This document shows positions 48,237 through 58,765 of a DNA stretch of 64,000 bases, piece after piece. Made by a program: the position numbers and the translations under genes. Origin of the DNA: Corylus avellana. Its lineage: Eukaryota > Streptophyta > Magnoliopsida > Fagales > Betulaceae. The stretch lies in the NCBI RefSeq assembly GCF_901000735.1, contig NC_081551.1, positions 11,757,604 to 11,821,603 of the forward strand. The letters run 5' to 3'. Numbering within the stretch: position 1 is the first letter of the stretch; each line of letters opens with the position of its first letter. Under the pieces are notes generated by a model. That model did not search any database. It saw only the letters and a program-made list of their open reading frames with translations, and had not been told where the DNA came from.

Positions 48237-49626
48237 TGTTGTGCCAAATACTACCTAAATTAATAGATAATATTTAGCACGTTTTAACTCGCAAGTGCAC
48301 AAGATAAAAACAATAGTATAGTGCAGCAAGTACGAGATTGTTTTCACAAGGATTGTGATTTTATTTAGAATTAATTAAAAATATCAACTTGTCACTGAAT
48401 TGAAATTGTGAAAAGAAATAAAAAGATACAAAGATAAATGAAAAGGTAAAAGGTAGGGCTTTGATATCCACTACTAATTATATTTAGATAATATGTCAAT
48501 ATGCCAATGTTTTGATCATGTTATGTATATCTAATGTTTGTCAACCTAAGGGCATAGGTGTATACTCCTTAAACTATAGATTTTCCTAAGCAACGAGTTA
48601 GGCATGGGTGTATAATCTAACTCTTTTCTTTCTTAAAGGATTTAGCATGGGTGTATACTAAGTTGTTCTTTAGGAAAGCATATATTCTGTAGAAATCGAC
48701 AAACACATGAGGCTTTGGACATGGGTGTATACTCCCAGTTCCCCATGTTGATTAACCCAAGAATCTGGCATAGATTACTTTTGTTACTTATGTTAAACCC
48801 AGGACTTGGTCATCCAAATTGATTTAACTAACTAGTCCATACCACATGCATATAATGGCCAGTCACATACATATGAGGAATTCATGAAAACAAGAATTAA
48901 TCAAGTTAAATATCACAACATGATCATCACAAAGGCGCCAATATTGAAATATTAAATAAGCATAATTAGGGCTTCAATCTAGCCCTCCTTAAGAGTTAGT
49001 TACACATAATTAAAATAAAAGAAAAATAAATGGTAAAGAAAGAACCGAAAACTGCTCCTAAAAGTAGCCTCCAATTCCTCTCCCCAAAGTTGTCTCCTTC
49101 CAATTGTCTCCTCCATTGTCCTGAATTGTGAGGCTTAGAGGTTTATTTATAGGCTTTAGAAGTCCTTGACAAACTCGTAAACCTAGGAATTTCGTAGGGT
49201 TTCAAAACCTTTTACAAGTGGGAGTTGGAAAACCCTAATATGGAAATATTAGCATCATGGCCGCAGCTTGAAGTTTTTCCTGAACACGGGTGCTATCGAT
49301 TGCAACTCGTGTGCGCTCGATCATAGGTCTGCGATCGAGCCTCTTTTGTTGTGCACTCGATCGCTCATGGCCTGATTTGTGCTTTGTCTTCTTTGGTATT
49401 GCGCTCAATCGCAGGGAACCTATGATCGATCGCAGTGTCAAGGGATCCCATTTTTCCCATCTTCTCTTTTTGAGCCCAAATCTTCCAGATTTACTTCATT
49501 TTCTTCCAAAAGCCTACAAAAGTGTGGAAAACACAAAAATAAATTAAAATGACCTAATTAACTAAAAGCAAAGGATTAAAACATTGAAGTTAAGGGCTGA
49601 CAATATGAATATTTTAGCACTTAACA
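48237..49626 (-). repeat. 5' LTR of element C
   Basis: 1390 bp. The motif GGGTGTATA(C/A)TC recurs near 48557, 48608, 48651 and 48725. It is preceded by GGCGCCAAAAACTTG, whose reverse complement gives a primer site beginning TGGCGCC. Confidence 0.87.
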
Positions 49627-49631
49627 CAGAT

Positions 49632-50300
49632 TCTGAAGAAGACCTTAACCTCAACTCCAATCATTCAGCCACCTAAATGGGGAGTTCCGTTCGAGATAAT
49701 GTGTGATGCTTTCGATTATGTTGTGGGAGCCGTGTTGGGGCAGAGAGTGGAGAAGCTTCCTTATGTCATCTACTATGCCAGCAAGACCCTGAATGACGAA
49801 CAACTCAACTACTCTACCACTAAAAAAGAGTTGTTGGCTATAGTTTTTGCTCTGGATAAGTTTAGATCCTACTTGCTAGGGTCTAAGGTCTTGGTCTACT
49901 CGGATCATGTTGCTTTGAAGTGTCTTTTGTCAAAGAAAGATGCTAAATCTCGTCTCATCCGATGGATTCTATTGTTGCAAGAGTTTGACATTGAAATTTG
50001 GGACAAGAAGGGTTTTGAGAATGTGGTAGCTGACCACTTAGCCAGGTTGGTTGTCGACTTCAATGAACATGATGTGCCCATTTCTGAGACGTTCTCTAAT
50101 GAACAACTTATGCACATCTCCTAGACTCCTACGTTGTGGTTCACAAACATTTCAAACTACCTTGTCACTGCTTAGATGTCCTCACATTGGACTAGGCAAG
50201 ACATATCAAAATTCTTAGCTAAGGTGAAGTACTTCTTTTGAGATGATCCCTACCTGTTCAAATACTGTCCATACTAGATTATAAGGAGATGCATTCCAGA
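49632..50300 (+). pseudogene. RNase H region of element A
   Basis: Resuming after [61 protein letters not shown] and [18 protein letters not shown], which is the RT-type RNase H with its first Asp (MCDA), Glu (KKEL) and SDH visible. It stays open to a stop near 50122, the longest intact stretch of the element. Confidence 0.88.
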
Positions 50301-51400
50301 AAGTGACCACCAAAATGTCCTCTCCTTTTGCCATGATCATGCACGTGGAGGACACTTCAGTTCTAAAAGGACCTCAGCGAAGATTCTTCAAAGTGGATTC
50401 TATTGGCCCTCCATCTTCTGTGATACCCATGCCTACTGTTCAACATGTGAGAGATGCCAGAAGTTGGGGAGTATTGGAAGAAGGAATAAGATGCTGTTGA
50501 ACCCGATCCTTATTATGGAGCTTTTTGATGTTTGGGGCATCGACTTCATGGGACCCTTCCCTAACTCATATGGATACCTCTTCATCCTTGTGGCAGTGGA
50601 TTATGTTACCAAGTGGGTGGAGGCCATTGCATGCAAGGCTAATGATCATATAGTCGTGCTGCAATTTCTGAAGGAAAATGTGTTCGCACGTTTTGGGACA
50701 CCACGTGCCATCATTAGTAATGGGGGGAAGCACTTCTGCAATAGATTTTTTTAGCAACTCATGAAGAAGTATGGGATCATTCATAAAGTTGCAACTCCCT
50801 ACCATCCTCAGACAAGTGGGCAAGTTAAGATATCCAACAGAGAAATCAAGGGGATATTAGAGAAGACGGTGAACTTGACAAGGAAGGATTGATCTCTTCG
50901 ACTCAATGATGCTTTGTGGACGCACCAGACACCATTCAAAACTCCAATTGGCATGTCGCCCTACCGACTGGTGTATGGCAAGACGTGTCATCTTCTTGTG
51001 AAATTGGAGCACCGAGCAAATTGGGCTATCAAGCTGGCGATCAGAGGAAGCTCCAGCTTGGATTAGAAGAATTGAAGAATGATGCCTACAACTGTGCCAA
51101 GCTGACAAAGCTTAGATGAAGAAGACTCATAACCAAAACATTTTGATAAGATCTTTTGATGTTGGTCAAAAAGTCCTCTTTTACAACTCACATCTGCATC
51201 TGTTTCCAAGGAAACTCAAATCCCGATGGACTAGATCATTCATAGTGCATCCAGTTTCTACCCATGGAGCCATCGAGATCGAGGATCACAAGAATGGAAA
51301 TACTCTCAAGGTCAATGGTTAGTGGCTGAAACTGTTCCTGGAACTGGAGATTCCAGAGATTGAGGAATTGCCCTTGGAGGACCCTACTTCTTCTAACTGA
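50301..51400 (+). pseudogene. Integrase region of element A
   Basis: The zinc-binding HHCC part is partly readable (HARGGHFSSKRTSAKIL ... CSTCERCQKLG). The core has DVWGIDFMGPFPNSYGYLF and VAVDYVTKWVEAI. The second catalytic Asp, usually in SDGGSHF, is Asn here (ISNGGKHFC). [20 protein letters not shown] and [18 protein letters not shown] follow, then the C-terminal end (VNG-TAG-WLK). Several stops and frameshifts occur, so the gene is inactive. Confidence 0.87.
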
Positions 51401-51485
51401 TCATATACTGTGAAAAGTCTGGCTGAAGAATGTAAACTTAGTGCTTGTGGGAGGCACCCCTCTTTCCTTTTCTTTATTGTTATTT

Positions 51486-51516
<31 letters not shown>

Positions 51517-52732
51517 CGTTTATGTTTGTTTTTATTGTTGTGATTTTCAGGATAGGTGTTTTCACAAGTAAGTTTGGGGAACGTCTCTCTTTGCTCACTC
51601 TGGTTCTCTTCCCCTCTCGGTATTGTATTTTTGCCCACATTCAGGACAATGTGTGATTCAAGTGTGGGGCTATGGAAAACCGTTGTCCATTTTTTCACTT
51701 TGTTCTTTTCTTTCTATCTGTATCTTGTTTTTTTTTTTTTTTTTTGGTGTTGAGTGCTATGTTGTTGTCAAGCTTGAGTTAAACTGTAACTGTGGTTTGC
51801 ATTTCATTGGCTTGCTTAAAGGGTTGAACATCATCATCATGTCATTAGGAGTCTGAGTCCTTTGACTTATTTTTGGGTAAAAGAGTTTTCACTTGTTTTA
51901 AGTTGAACTTTAATGAGCATATTAGCATGTTTTATGTTAGGTATGATGTTTGAGCTTAAGCATGTTCTTTTTTAGATTTGTTGAATGGCCTATTGATGAG
52001 TAACCTTGGCTTGCAAGATAAAAAAAAAGAGAGAAGAAAGAAAAGAAGAAAATCTTTTTGGGTTTTGCACTGAGAAATCGGACCTCTTGCCTCATTAAGC
52101 ATTGAATGTTCGCATCAAAAGGTGTGAGGTTCAAGTTGATTTATGGTATGGCTAGTCTGGTTTCGTAACTTTTTTGACTTGAGTTAATAAGCTCTTAGAG
52201 ATGTTCTACATCTAGTGTCCTAAAATCTTTTGGTTTGGGAGTCACTAGTGCAACACTTGTTACATGGGTCACTTGCCTTGGCTGTTTCATATGTTAGGGA
52301 TTTTTACAAATTTTATGGAACTTGTTTTGAGTTTAAACTAAAAGCTTCATGATTGTATGCTAATTTCACTTTGTACTTTTTAGAACTTATGATGTCTCAA
52401 TTGTCCATTTTTTAGTAATTTGATTCTTGATTTCCTTTTGATTGTGATGATGGTGGTTGTCTTTTTAAGCTTGCTCATGAATAAGAACCATGGTTTGTGT
52501 GAAACTTCTTTCTTGTCGACAACATAGTGCTTCAATGTTTGTGGGTGTCATTCCTATTAAACCCTCACGAGACTTCACTCATCCACTAGGGATGCCTAGG
52601 GGTTTAAGAGGCTTGTTGCATATGCTAAATGCAATCGTCTCTCCCACGAAAAAGGACTTATGTTTATTGCTTTCATTTTATTTTTTGTTTTGTTTTGCTA
52701 AGGGACTAGCAAAAGTTAAGCTTAGGGGTGTT
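51401..52732 (+). other. 3' untranslated spacer of element A
   Basis: The spacer has GGCTGAAGAATGTAAACTTA and TGTGGGAGGCACCCC near 51419-51460, a long T tract (51487-51516), and a block that includes CTCTTGCCTCATTAAGCATTG near 52083. It ends in a purine-rich AAGTTAAGCTTAGGGGTG tract before the LTR. Reverse copies of parts of this spacer occur in fragment D and element B. Confidence 0.7.
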
Positions 52733-53884
52733 TGATGTGTGCCAAATATTGCATATTTGGACCCCTTAATTTACATTTGTTAATCATTTAGCTGTGTTAT
52801 AATATGATGTTCTAGGTTAGTTCTGTGCCTTTAGTGTTTTATAGGTTGCTATGGGAAAATTGCAGATTTTATGTGGAAGTTGCATACTTTGGAGAAATGC
52901 TGCGAACGGACCTATGATCGAGTGCAAGTCTATATGCTCGAGTACATCTGCGCTCGAGCCCAGCATAGGCGCGATCAAGCGCAACCACGTCCAATTCAAG
53001 TTCCAGCGCGTAAGCATGCCTGCGTGGCAGTGGGGATTCTATGTGCTCGAGCGCGCTTGAGCATAGCAAGTGTGCGATTGAGCGCACTTGTCTGACCTGG
53101 CACTATTTTTAAATCCTAATTCCCCTAGTAAACTAGTTTTTAACCTAAAAATAGAAGAGTTATCAGATTTGTTGAGAGAGGCTACGAATTATGAAATTCC
53201 AGGAGAGAAGGAAGAAAGTTTTAGGTCCTAGCTTTTGGATCTCAAATTTGTGATTCCATATTTGTAAGGACTCAATTTTTATTATGAATTCCCTTAATCT
53301 TGTTTTGTCTTTCAATATCATGAGAGGCTAAACCCTCAACTAAGGTTGAGGATGAAGCCTCTCTCAACAATTGCTCAGTTTTCTTTGTTAAAAATTGGAT
53401 TTCTCTTGTGATTTATTCTCTGGATACAATTGATGTTTTGATAAATATTGGATATCTTCTTGTGATTTATGGATACAATTGATGATTTAATTGATATTGG
53501 ATTTCTTTTGTGATTTAGGTAATGAATGGATACATGTGATGTTTTGAAAAATTATTTGAAGCAAAATAAAACATACCTAAGATTTATATGTGAGAACTTT
53601 GGAAAATATTATAGATCATGGAACTATGTTGCTATGAATTTGTGAGTACGGATTCCAAAACCCTAGTGCTTTGTCATTAGATTACTTTCACTTTAATTTT
53701 CTTATGCTTTTGATTTTTCATTCACACAACAATCTCTCAAATTTTGGAACTAGGTTAGGGTTCAATTGATTTGGATTTAAATTTGCTTTCAAGAACACAA
53801 TTCCCTGTGGGATCGACCTCATACTTGCAAACCCTTTTCTACAAACGATTCATGCACTTGCGAGTTAATAAAATTTTCACATCA
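52733..53884 (+). repeat. 3' LTR of element A
   Basis: 1152 bp, TGATGTGTGCC...TTTTCACATCA. It is shorter than the 5' LTR mainly around 53365-53385. Point differences and indels between the pair imply an old insertion. Confidence 0.9.
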
Positions 53885-53889
53885 TGTAG
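53885..53889. repeat. Right 5-bp target duplication of element A
   Basis: TGTAG matches 25141-25145. Confidence 0.88.
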
Positions 53890-54395
53890 TATAGAAATAC
53901 ATTACTAGAAGGAGGGAAACATACAAGTGTGAAAAAGGCAAGGCGTCCCCCAAACTTAAGCACCAAAACACCTATCAAAAACTTACAGCAATATTTTCTC
54001 ACAGACAACAAAAAAAATCAAATCAATCATCTTTTGAATTGAGTTATATTTAATCTTGATGGTACGGCTAGCTTGGCTTCGTAGCCTTTTTGAATCAAGT
54101 TAATAAGCCCTTAAGGATGTTCTACATCTAGTGCCCTAAAGCCATTTGGTTTGGGAGTCATTGGCCTAAAACTCGTTACATGGGTCAATTAGAAAGCTTA
54201 AGGGAGCTAAGTATTACACAATCTACACAAAAAAGGAGAAAAAGAAGATAAATGCATATCTTGCTTTGATTGTTTCATCTGATAGAGATTCCTACGAATT
54301 TTCAGGTACTGAACCATTTGTCTTGAGATTAAATTGAAGTCTCATGATTGTATGCTAATACAAAATCATTCCCATGAGGATTGGTAAATCATTAC
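53890..54395. mobile_element. Fragment D (right part) and a second spacer fragment
   Basis: 53890-54010 continues fragment D (CATTACTAGAAGG ... CAAGGCGTCCCCCAAACTTAAG ... ACAGCAATATTTTCTCACAG), matching B at 31120-31235. From about 54020 the sequence switches to a plus-oriented gypsy 3' spacer (GGCTTCGTAGCC, TCGTTACATGGGTC). Confidence 0.65.
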
Positions 54396-55406
54396 CACCT
54401 AAATTAATAGGGGAATACTCAGTACATTTTATTCGCAAGTGCACAAGATCGAAACGATAGTATAGTAGACAAATACGAAATCATTCCCATGAGGATTGGT
54501 AATTTTTCTTAGAATGTAATTTCCTATTTAATTAACGGAATTAAACTAAATGTAATAGATTTAATTTAGTAATAAAATAAACTAAAAGATTAACTCAGAC
54601 TAAAAAGGATTAGGGTTTTGAAATCCACCGCTAACTATACTTAAATAAGATTAACAATACGCAATCGTTCCAATTATATCAAGATAACCAATGTTTGCCA
54701 ACCTAAGGGCATGATATCTACTCCTTAAGCTATTGATTTCCCTAAGCAACGAATTAAGTATGGTATCTACTCTAATTCTTTTTTCTCTCCAAGGATTTAG
54801 CATTACACTAAGTTGTTCTTAAACCAGAAAAATGCTTCCTTGAATCGCCACAAATTCTTCTCCTAGAGCTTGTGTATTTTTTCTGCAGGCTTAGAGGTCT
54901 ATTTATAGGATTGGAAAGACCTAGAAACCCTAGTAAACCTAGTTAAATTGGAGGTCTAACTTTCCTAGTCCAAAAAGGATTAGGGAAACCTAATTTTGCG
55001 TTGAAAAAAAGAAAAGAAAAAAGAGTCTGGCTACATGTCTTTTTGCTCTAGCACACGAGTGCGCTCGATCGCAATGTTGTGCGATCGATCTTCTGTGTTG
55101 GGTGCTCTAGCACTGATACACTCGAGCCTTTTTCTTGCGTGCGATCGCATTCTGTGCTCGCTCCTCGGCTTGGGCGCTCGAACCCTGATGCGCTCTAGCC
55201 TAGGTCTTGTGCACTCGATCACACGCTTCAACTTTTCCCAAATTGCCCTTTATGCTCAAACTTTTTGGAAATGCTCCATTTTCTTTCGTGACCTATAGAA
55301 AACACATAAAACACAAAAAGGAAATAAAATAGCACAAAATAACAAGATTAAGAAATTAACAAGGATATATCAAGGGGCTAAAATATGAATATTTTAGCAC
55401 TTATCA
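54396..55406 (-). repeat. Truncated or solo LTR related to the C family
   Basis: It has TTACCACCTAAATTAATAG, CGCAAGTGCACAAGATCG and CAACCTAAGGGCATGATATC, and ends ATATGAATATTTTAGCACTTATCA, parallel to the C LTRs but diverged and shorter. A 40-bp block (TCATTCCCATGAGGATTGG) is duplicated at its left edge (54364 and 54481). It has a CGATCG motif cluster at 55050-55220. Confidence 0.7.
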
Positions 55407-56632
55407 TAGAGGCTGGAAGGGCGGAAGAGGTTGGAGACAGTGGACGAAAATTTCACACCAACACTCCCTTTAGCTTAGCTTTTCCTTTATGTTTAGGATT
55501 TTTCTTTCATAGTTATGTGTAACTAATTTCTCAACTAAGGTTAAGGATGAAGCCTCACTGATGAAGAGCAACCATATTTTCATGTAAGTTGATATTTTAC
55601 GATTTTATGAGTTTTAATGTTTAAAAAGTTTTACTTCAACTCAATTAGTAGGATGATTCTTGGATATGAGTTCAATCATGTTTTTTCTCATGATTTGAGA
55701 TAGTTTCATTTAATTGATTGATTGGATTTTCTTTTATCAAAATATTGGATATTCATTGTATTTCATTCTACGGATACATTTAATGAGTTGGTTTAAATTG
55801 GGTATCCTTTGTGATTTGTTTCATGGATACATTGGATGATTTAATTTAAATTGGATATCTTCTGTGATTTGTGCCAAAAACGGATTCATTGGATGATTTA
55901 ATTAATTCTTTGAAGCAAAGTAGAATATACATAAGATTTTTATTGTGAGAATTTCGGATATATTGATGACCATGAGAATATGTTGCTATGATTTGGTGGG
56001 TGTGAATTTCAAAACCTTAGTGCTTTATCTTTTAATTAATTTTAGGGGTAATTACCTTTTTCCCCCATTAATTATAACGCACTATCACTTTACCTCATGA
56101 ACTGACAAACTTACTGCCCGACCCCATCAAATTACCATTTTGTGCCCAAAACGCCCATTCCGTCAGTCAAAGGCATTAACTCAAACGATCAAAGTGACAA
56201 TGCGTTGTAGTTCATGGGGGGAAAGTGACAATGCGTTGTAATACAAGGGAGCAAAGTGACAATGTGTTGTACTTCATGAGGGCAAAGTGACGGGTAGACT
56301 ATCTAAGTTAACACCTTTCACTGACGAAAGGGGGGTTTTGGGCACAAAATGGTAGTTTGATGAGGTCGGGTAGTAGGGTTGTCAGTTCATAGAGGCAAAG
56401 TGAAAATGCATTGTAGTTGATGGGGGAAAAAGGTAATTACCCCTTAATTTTATTTTGTTTAGTTTATGTTTTTATTTTCTATTCAAAATCACTCACCTTT
56501 CGGAACTAGGTTAAGATTCAATGTTTAGGTTTATCTGTTTTCATCAACACAATTCCCTGTGGGTTCGTCCTCACACTTGTAACACCATATTGCAAAATGA
56601 TTCGTGCACTTGCGAGTACATTAAAATTTCAC
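55407..56632 (+). repeat. LTR fragment of an A-like family, interrupted by a MITE
   Basis: GGTTAAGGATGAAGCCTCAC, repeated GGATACATTGGATGATTTAAT phrases and the end GATTCGTGCACTTGCGAGTAC...TTTCACA follow the 3' two-thirds of an A-type LTR. The promoter part is missing. A fold-back element occupies 56045-56443. Confidence 0.7.
56045..56443. mobile_element. Fold-back MITE, 399 bp, with 9-bp target duplication
   Basis: The ends are GGGGTAATTACC...GGTAATTACCCC with long imperfect arms (TTTTTCCCCCAT against ATGGGGGAAAAA and so on). It is flanked by TTAATTTTA at 56036-56044 and 56444-56452. The centre holds three head-to-tail copies of AAAGTGACAATG(C/T)GTTGTA (about 56189, 56222 and 56255). The duplication length suggests a Mutator-type transposase mobilised it. 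Confidence 0.85.
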
Positions 56633-56773
56633 AACTCCTAGCGGTTTAAAAGGCTTGTTGCATACGCTAAATGCAATCGTACATCCCACGAAATAAAGAT
56701 TTAGTTAGTTGTTTTTCAATTTATTTTATGTTTTTTATTGCTAATGGATTAGCAATATGTAAGTTTGGGAGTG
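56633..56773 (+). other. Short gypsy 3' spacer and polypurine tract
   Basis: CTAGCGGTTTAAAAGGCTTG and ATGCAATCGTACATCCCACG match the A spacer near 52600. AAGTTTGGGAGTG is the polypurine tract before the next LTR. Nearly all of the internal region of that element is gone. Confidence 0.7.
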
Positions 56774-58038
56774 TGATAAGGGCCGAATGATGCACATTCA
56801 AGCCCTTTAACTCGCATATGTTAATTCCTTAACACTGTTATCTATTTGATTTTGTGTTTTCAAGTTTCTAAGGAAAGATGCAATTAATTTCATTGAATTT
56901 GAGTTTAAAATGCATTTCAAGTTACTGTAGTTGTGCTCGCTACAGTGCGCTTGAGCGCACACAGGCAGCTGAGACACCCTGAAGTCCGAAACTGCTATGG
57001 AAAGCCTTTTTATGTCTCCTAATCCTACTGGGAGACTGCCTTACGGTTTTTCTAGGATTTTCAAGGCTTCTATGGTTTTTTTTTACACCTTATAAATAGG
57101 CTTATAAACTTCAAAGAAAGGTGTGGTTAGTTTTAGACAAAAAATATCTTATTGGAAGCTTAAAGAGTTGAGAGATGATGAACATGGTAGGAAGCCATTC
57201 TAGCACAACCATGAGCGGCTAAATTCATAATAGGGTGTTGATGTAGCCCTTTCCAAGTAACAATGGCTTAATTGTATTTTAATTTAGGATTTTCTATATA
57301 CATAATGGTTGTATAATTGTGACAATTGATCTTAATGCTTATATTCAATTATTATGAAATTCTTCTCTTGTCTTAGAAAACTTTTGATATTGATTGAACT
57401 CAATCCTTCATATTTTCTATGATTATATGAATGGTTGTTATACAATAGTTTTAATTGACATATGATCAATATGATTTGATCGGCCATGCCTAGGGAAGAC
57501 GAATTTGTCTACACCCTAGTTTAGTGTAATTTTGGTAGACTATTCATACTAACCTAAGATCAATTATACTTATCCATTGATTGTGTATAACTTATTAAGA
57601 TATTTTATAGTCCATACCCAGGAAAGACAGATTGTACCACATCTAGAGGTTAGGTAGACCAGCCGTGCCAACTGAAGATGAATTATACTTATTTCTTAAT
57701 GTTGGTATTTTCTTGACTACTCGAGTGAAACGAGCCCTATATCATGCATAGTATGAATTTTTCTTATTAATTTATTATTAACCATTATTATGCGGCTAGT
57801 GGTGAAATCAACCGCCTATTCTCTCTCTCATCACAATCTACTTTTGCTTTACTTTGTAAATCTAAAAACAAAACAATTATCTTTTAAATTGAGTTATATT
57901 TAATCTTGAAAAGCTTGATAACAACACCCACGCAGTCATTGAGGTTCGACACCCTCTATATAGCCCTATCTTACAATTCGTCCTATTGCAAGTGGTAATT
58001 TTATTATTGATATTTTTGTACACATAAAGACCACATCA
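56774..58038 (+). repeat. LTR of a further gypsy family (E), 1265 bp
   Basis: It starts TGATAAGGGCCGAATG and ends AAGACCACATCA. A TATAAATA lies at 57091-57098, and TGCGCTTGAGCGCAC near 56948 is a lone motif of the CGATCG group. Pieces of the same family recur at 24588-24645 (reverse) and 59930-60295. Confidence 0.75.
57091..57098 (+). promoter_or_regulatory. TATA box in LTR E
   Basis: TATAAATA in CCTTATAAATAGGC, at the position expected for an LTR promoter. Confidence 0.55.
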
Positions 58039-58765
58039 GTAGTGTACAATATCTGGGGCACCGGTATTGTATTGCAAGTCCTTCGGGACAGCGTCAACCT
58101 TGCTTGGAATTAGTAATATCTCAGGTAGACCATATAGTTTGAACTATGACATGATTCTTATATTACAACATATATTATATCTATATTACATCCATGATAA
58201 GCTGTCACCTCATAATGTTGCATGTGCTTTATAAACAACTGAGTTCACCATTTAATGACGGGTACGTCTTGTATATTTATACTCACTAAGTCATCAGACT
58301 TACCATTGTATTATTTTCCTCTTTGTCTCACATACAAATAATTGTACTATTATAGATAGTTTAGCAGAAGATGGATACCGCGAAGCATCTGGTTATTGTG
58401 GAGGACTTGATGTAGGTGACGCTTGTGGACTTATTGCGAGATTAGGCAGGTGCTCATGATAACTAGTACTTTTGAGTTATGTTGTAAACTTAAGATTTTT
58501 AATGCATGCTTGCATATTAAAGTATAGCATGAATCTCTTGTAACGATGACATGTATAGTGTGATTTCAGCTACTATGATGATCTTCGGTAGATGCTTTGG
58601 TTGTAATGATTAATGTTTATAGAATCTTAATGCTTTCTGCCAGCTTAGTATCCTTTCTTTTCGAGTAGGGATCTCTGAGTCTTGATCCTTGTGGAATAAG
58701 GCTGGGACGAGCCGTTGAGTTAATTACCAATTAATTAATTTCCGAGGCATTACACCTACCCCGGG
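58039..58765 (+). repeat. LTR-like fragment of another retroelement
   Basis: It is not related to the A/B/C/E LTRs. The text (TCACTAAGTCATCAGACTTAC, GAATAAGGCTGGGACGAGCC, GGCATTACACCTACCCC) resembles the 3' part of chromovirus-type gypsy LTRs. The boundaries are unclear. Confidence 0.4.

Larger units (their letters stand above)
41512..49626 (-). mobile_element. Element C: non-autonomous LTR retrotransposon, 8115 bp, nested in A
   Basis: The LTRs are 41512-42847 and 48237-49626, and the flanks are GAGAT (41507-41511) and CAGAT (49627-49631), a 5-bp duplication with one change. It splits the A polyprotein exactly between TAFEI and LKK. On the minus strand the LTR begins TGTTAAGTGCTAAAATATTC. 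The left LTR is followed by a reversed polypurine tract (CACCCCCAAACTT). Only gag-like ORF remnants lie inside, plus a solo LTR of the same family in the opposite orientation. Confidence 0.87.
25146..53884 (+). mobile_element. Core Ty3/gypsy (Athila-like) element A, 28.7 kb including nested insertions
   Basis: The two LTRs (25146-26393 and 52733-53884) start TGATGTGTGCC and end TTTTCACATCA, and a 5-bp target duplication flanks the whole. Between them, in the expected order, are a tRNA-Asp-type primer site, broken gag, protease, reverse transcriptase, RNase H, integrase and a long 3' spacer with GCTTGTGGGAGGCACCCC. It is interrupted by element B, a gypsy-satellite composite, a solo LTR and element C. 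Removing these leaves about 9.5 kb. Lineage is judged from the protease DLG motif, the RT sequence and the primer site; it is dead. Confidence 0.88.
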
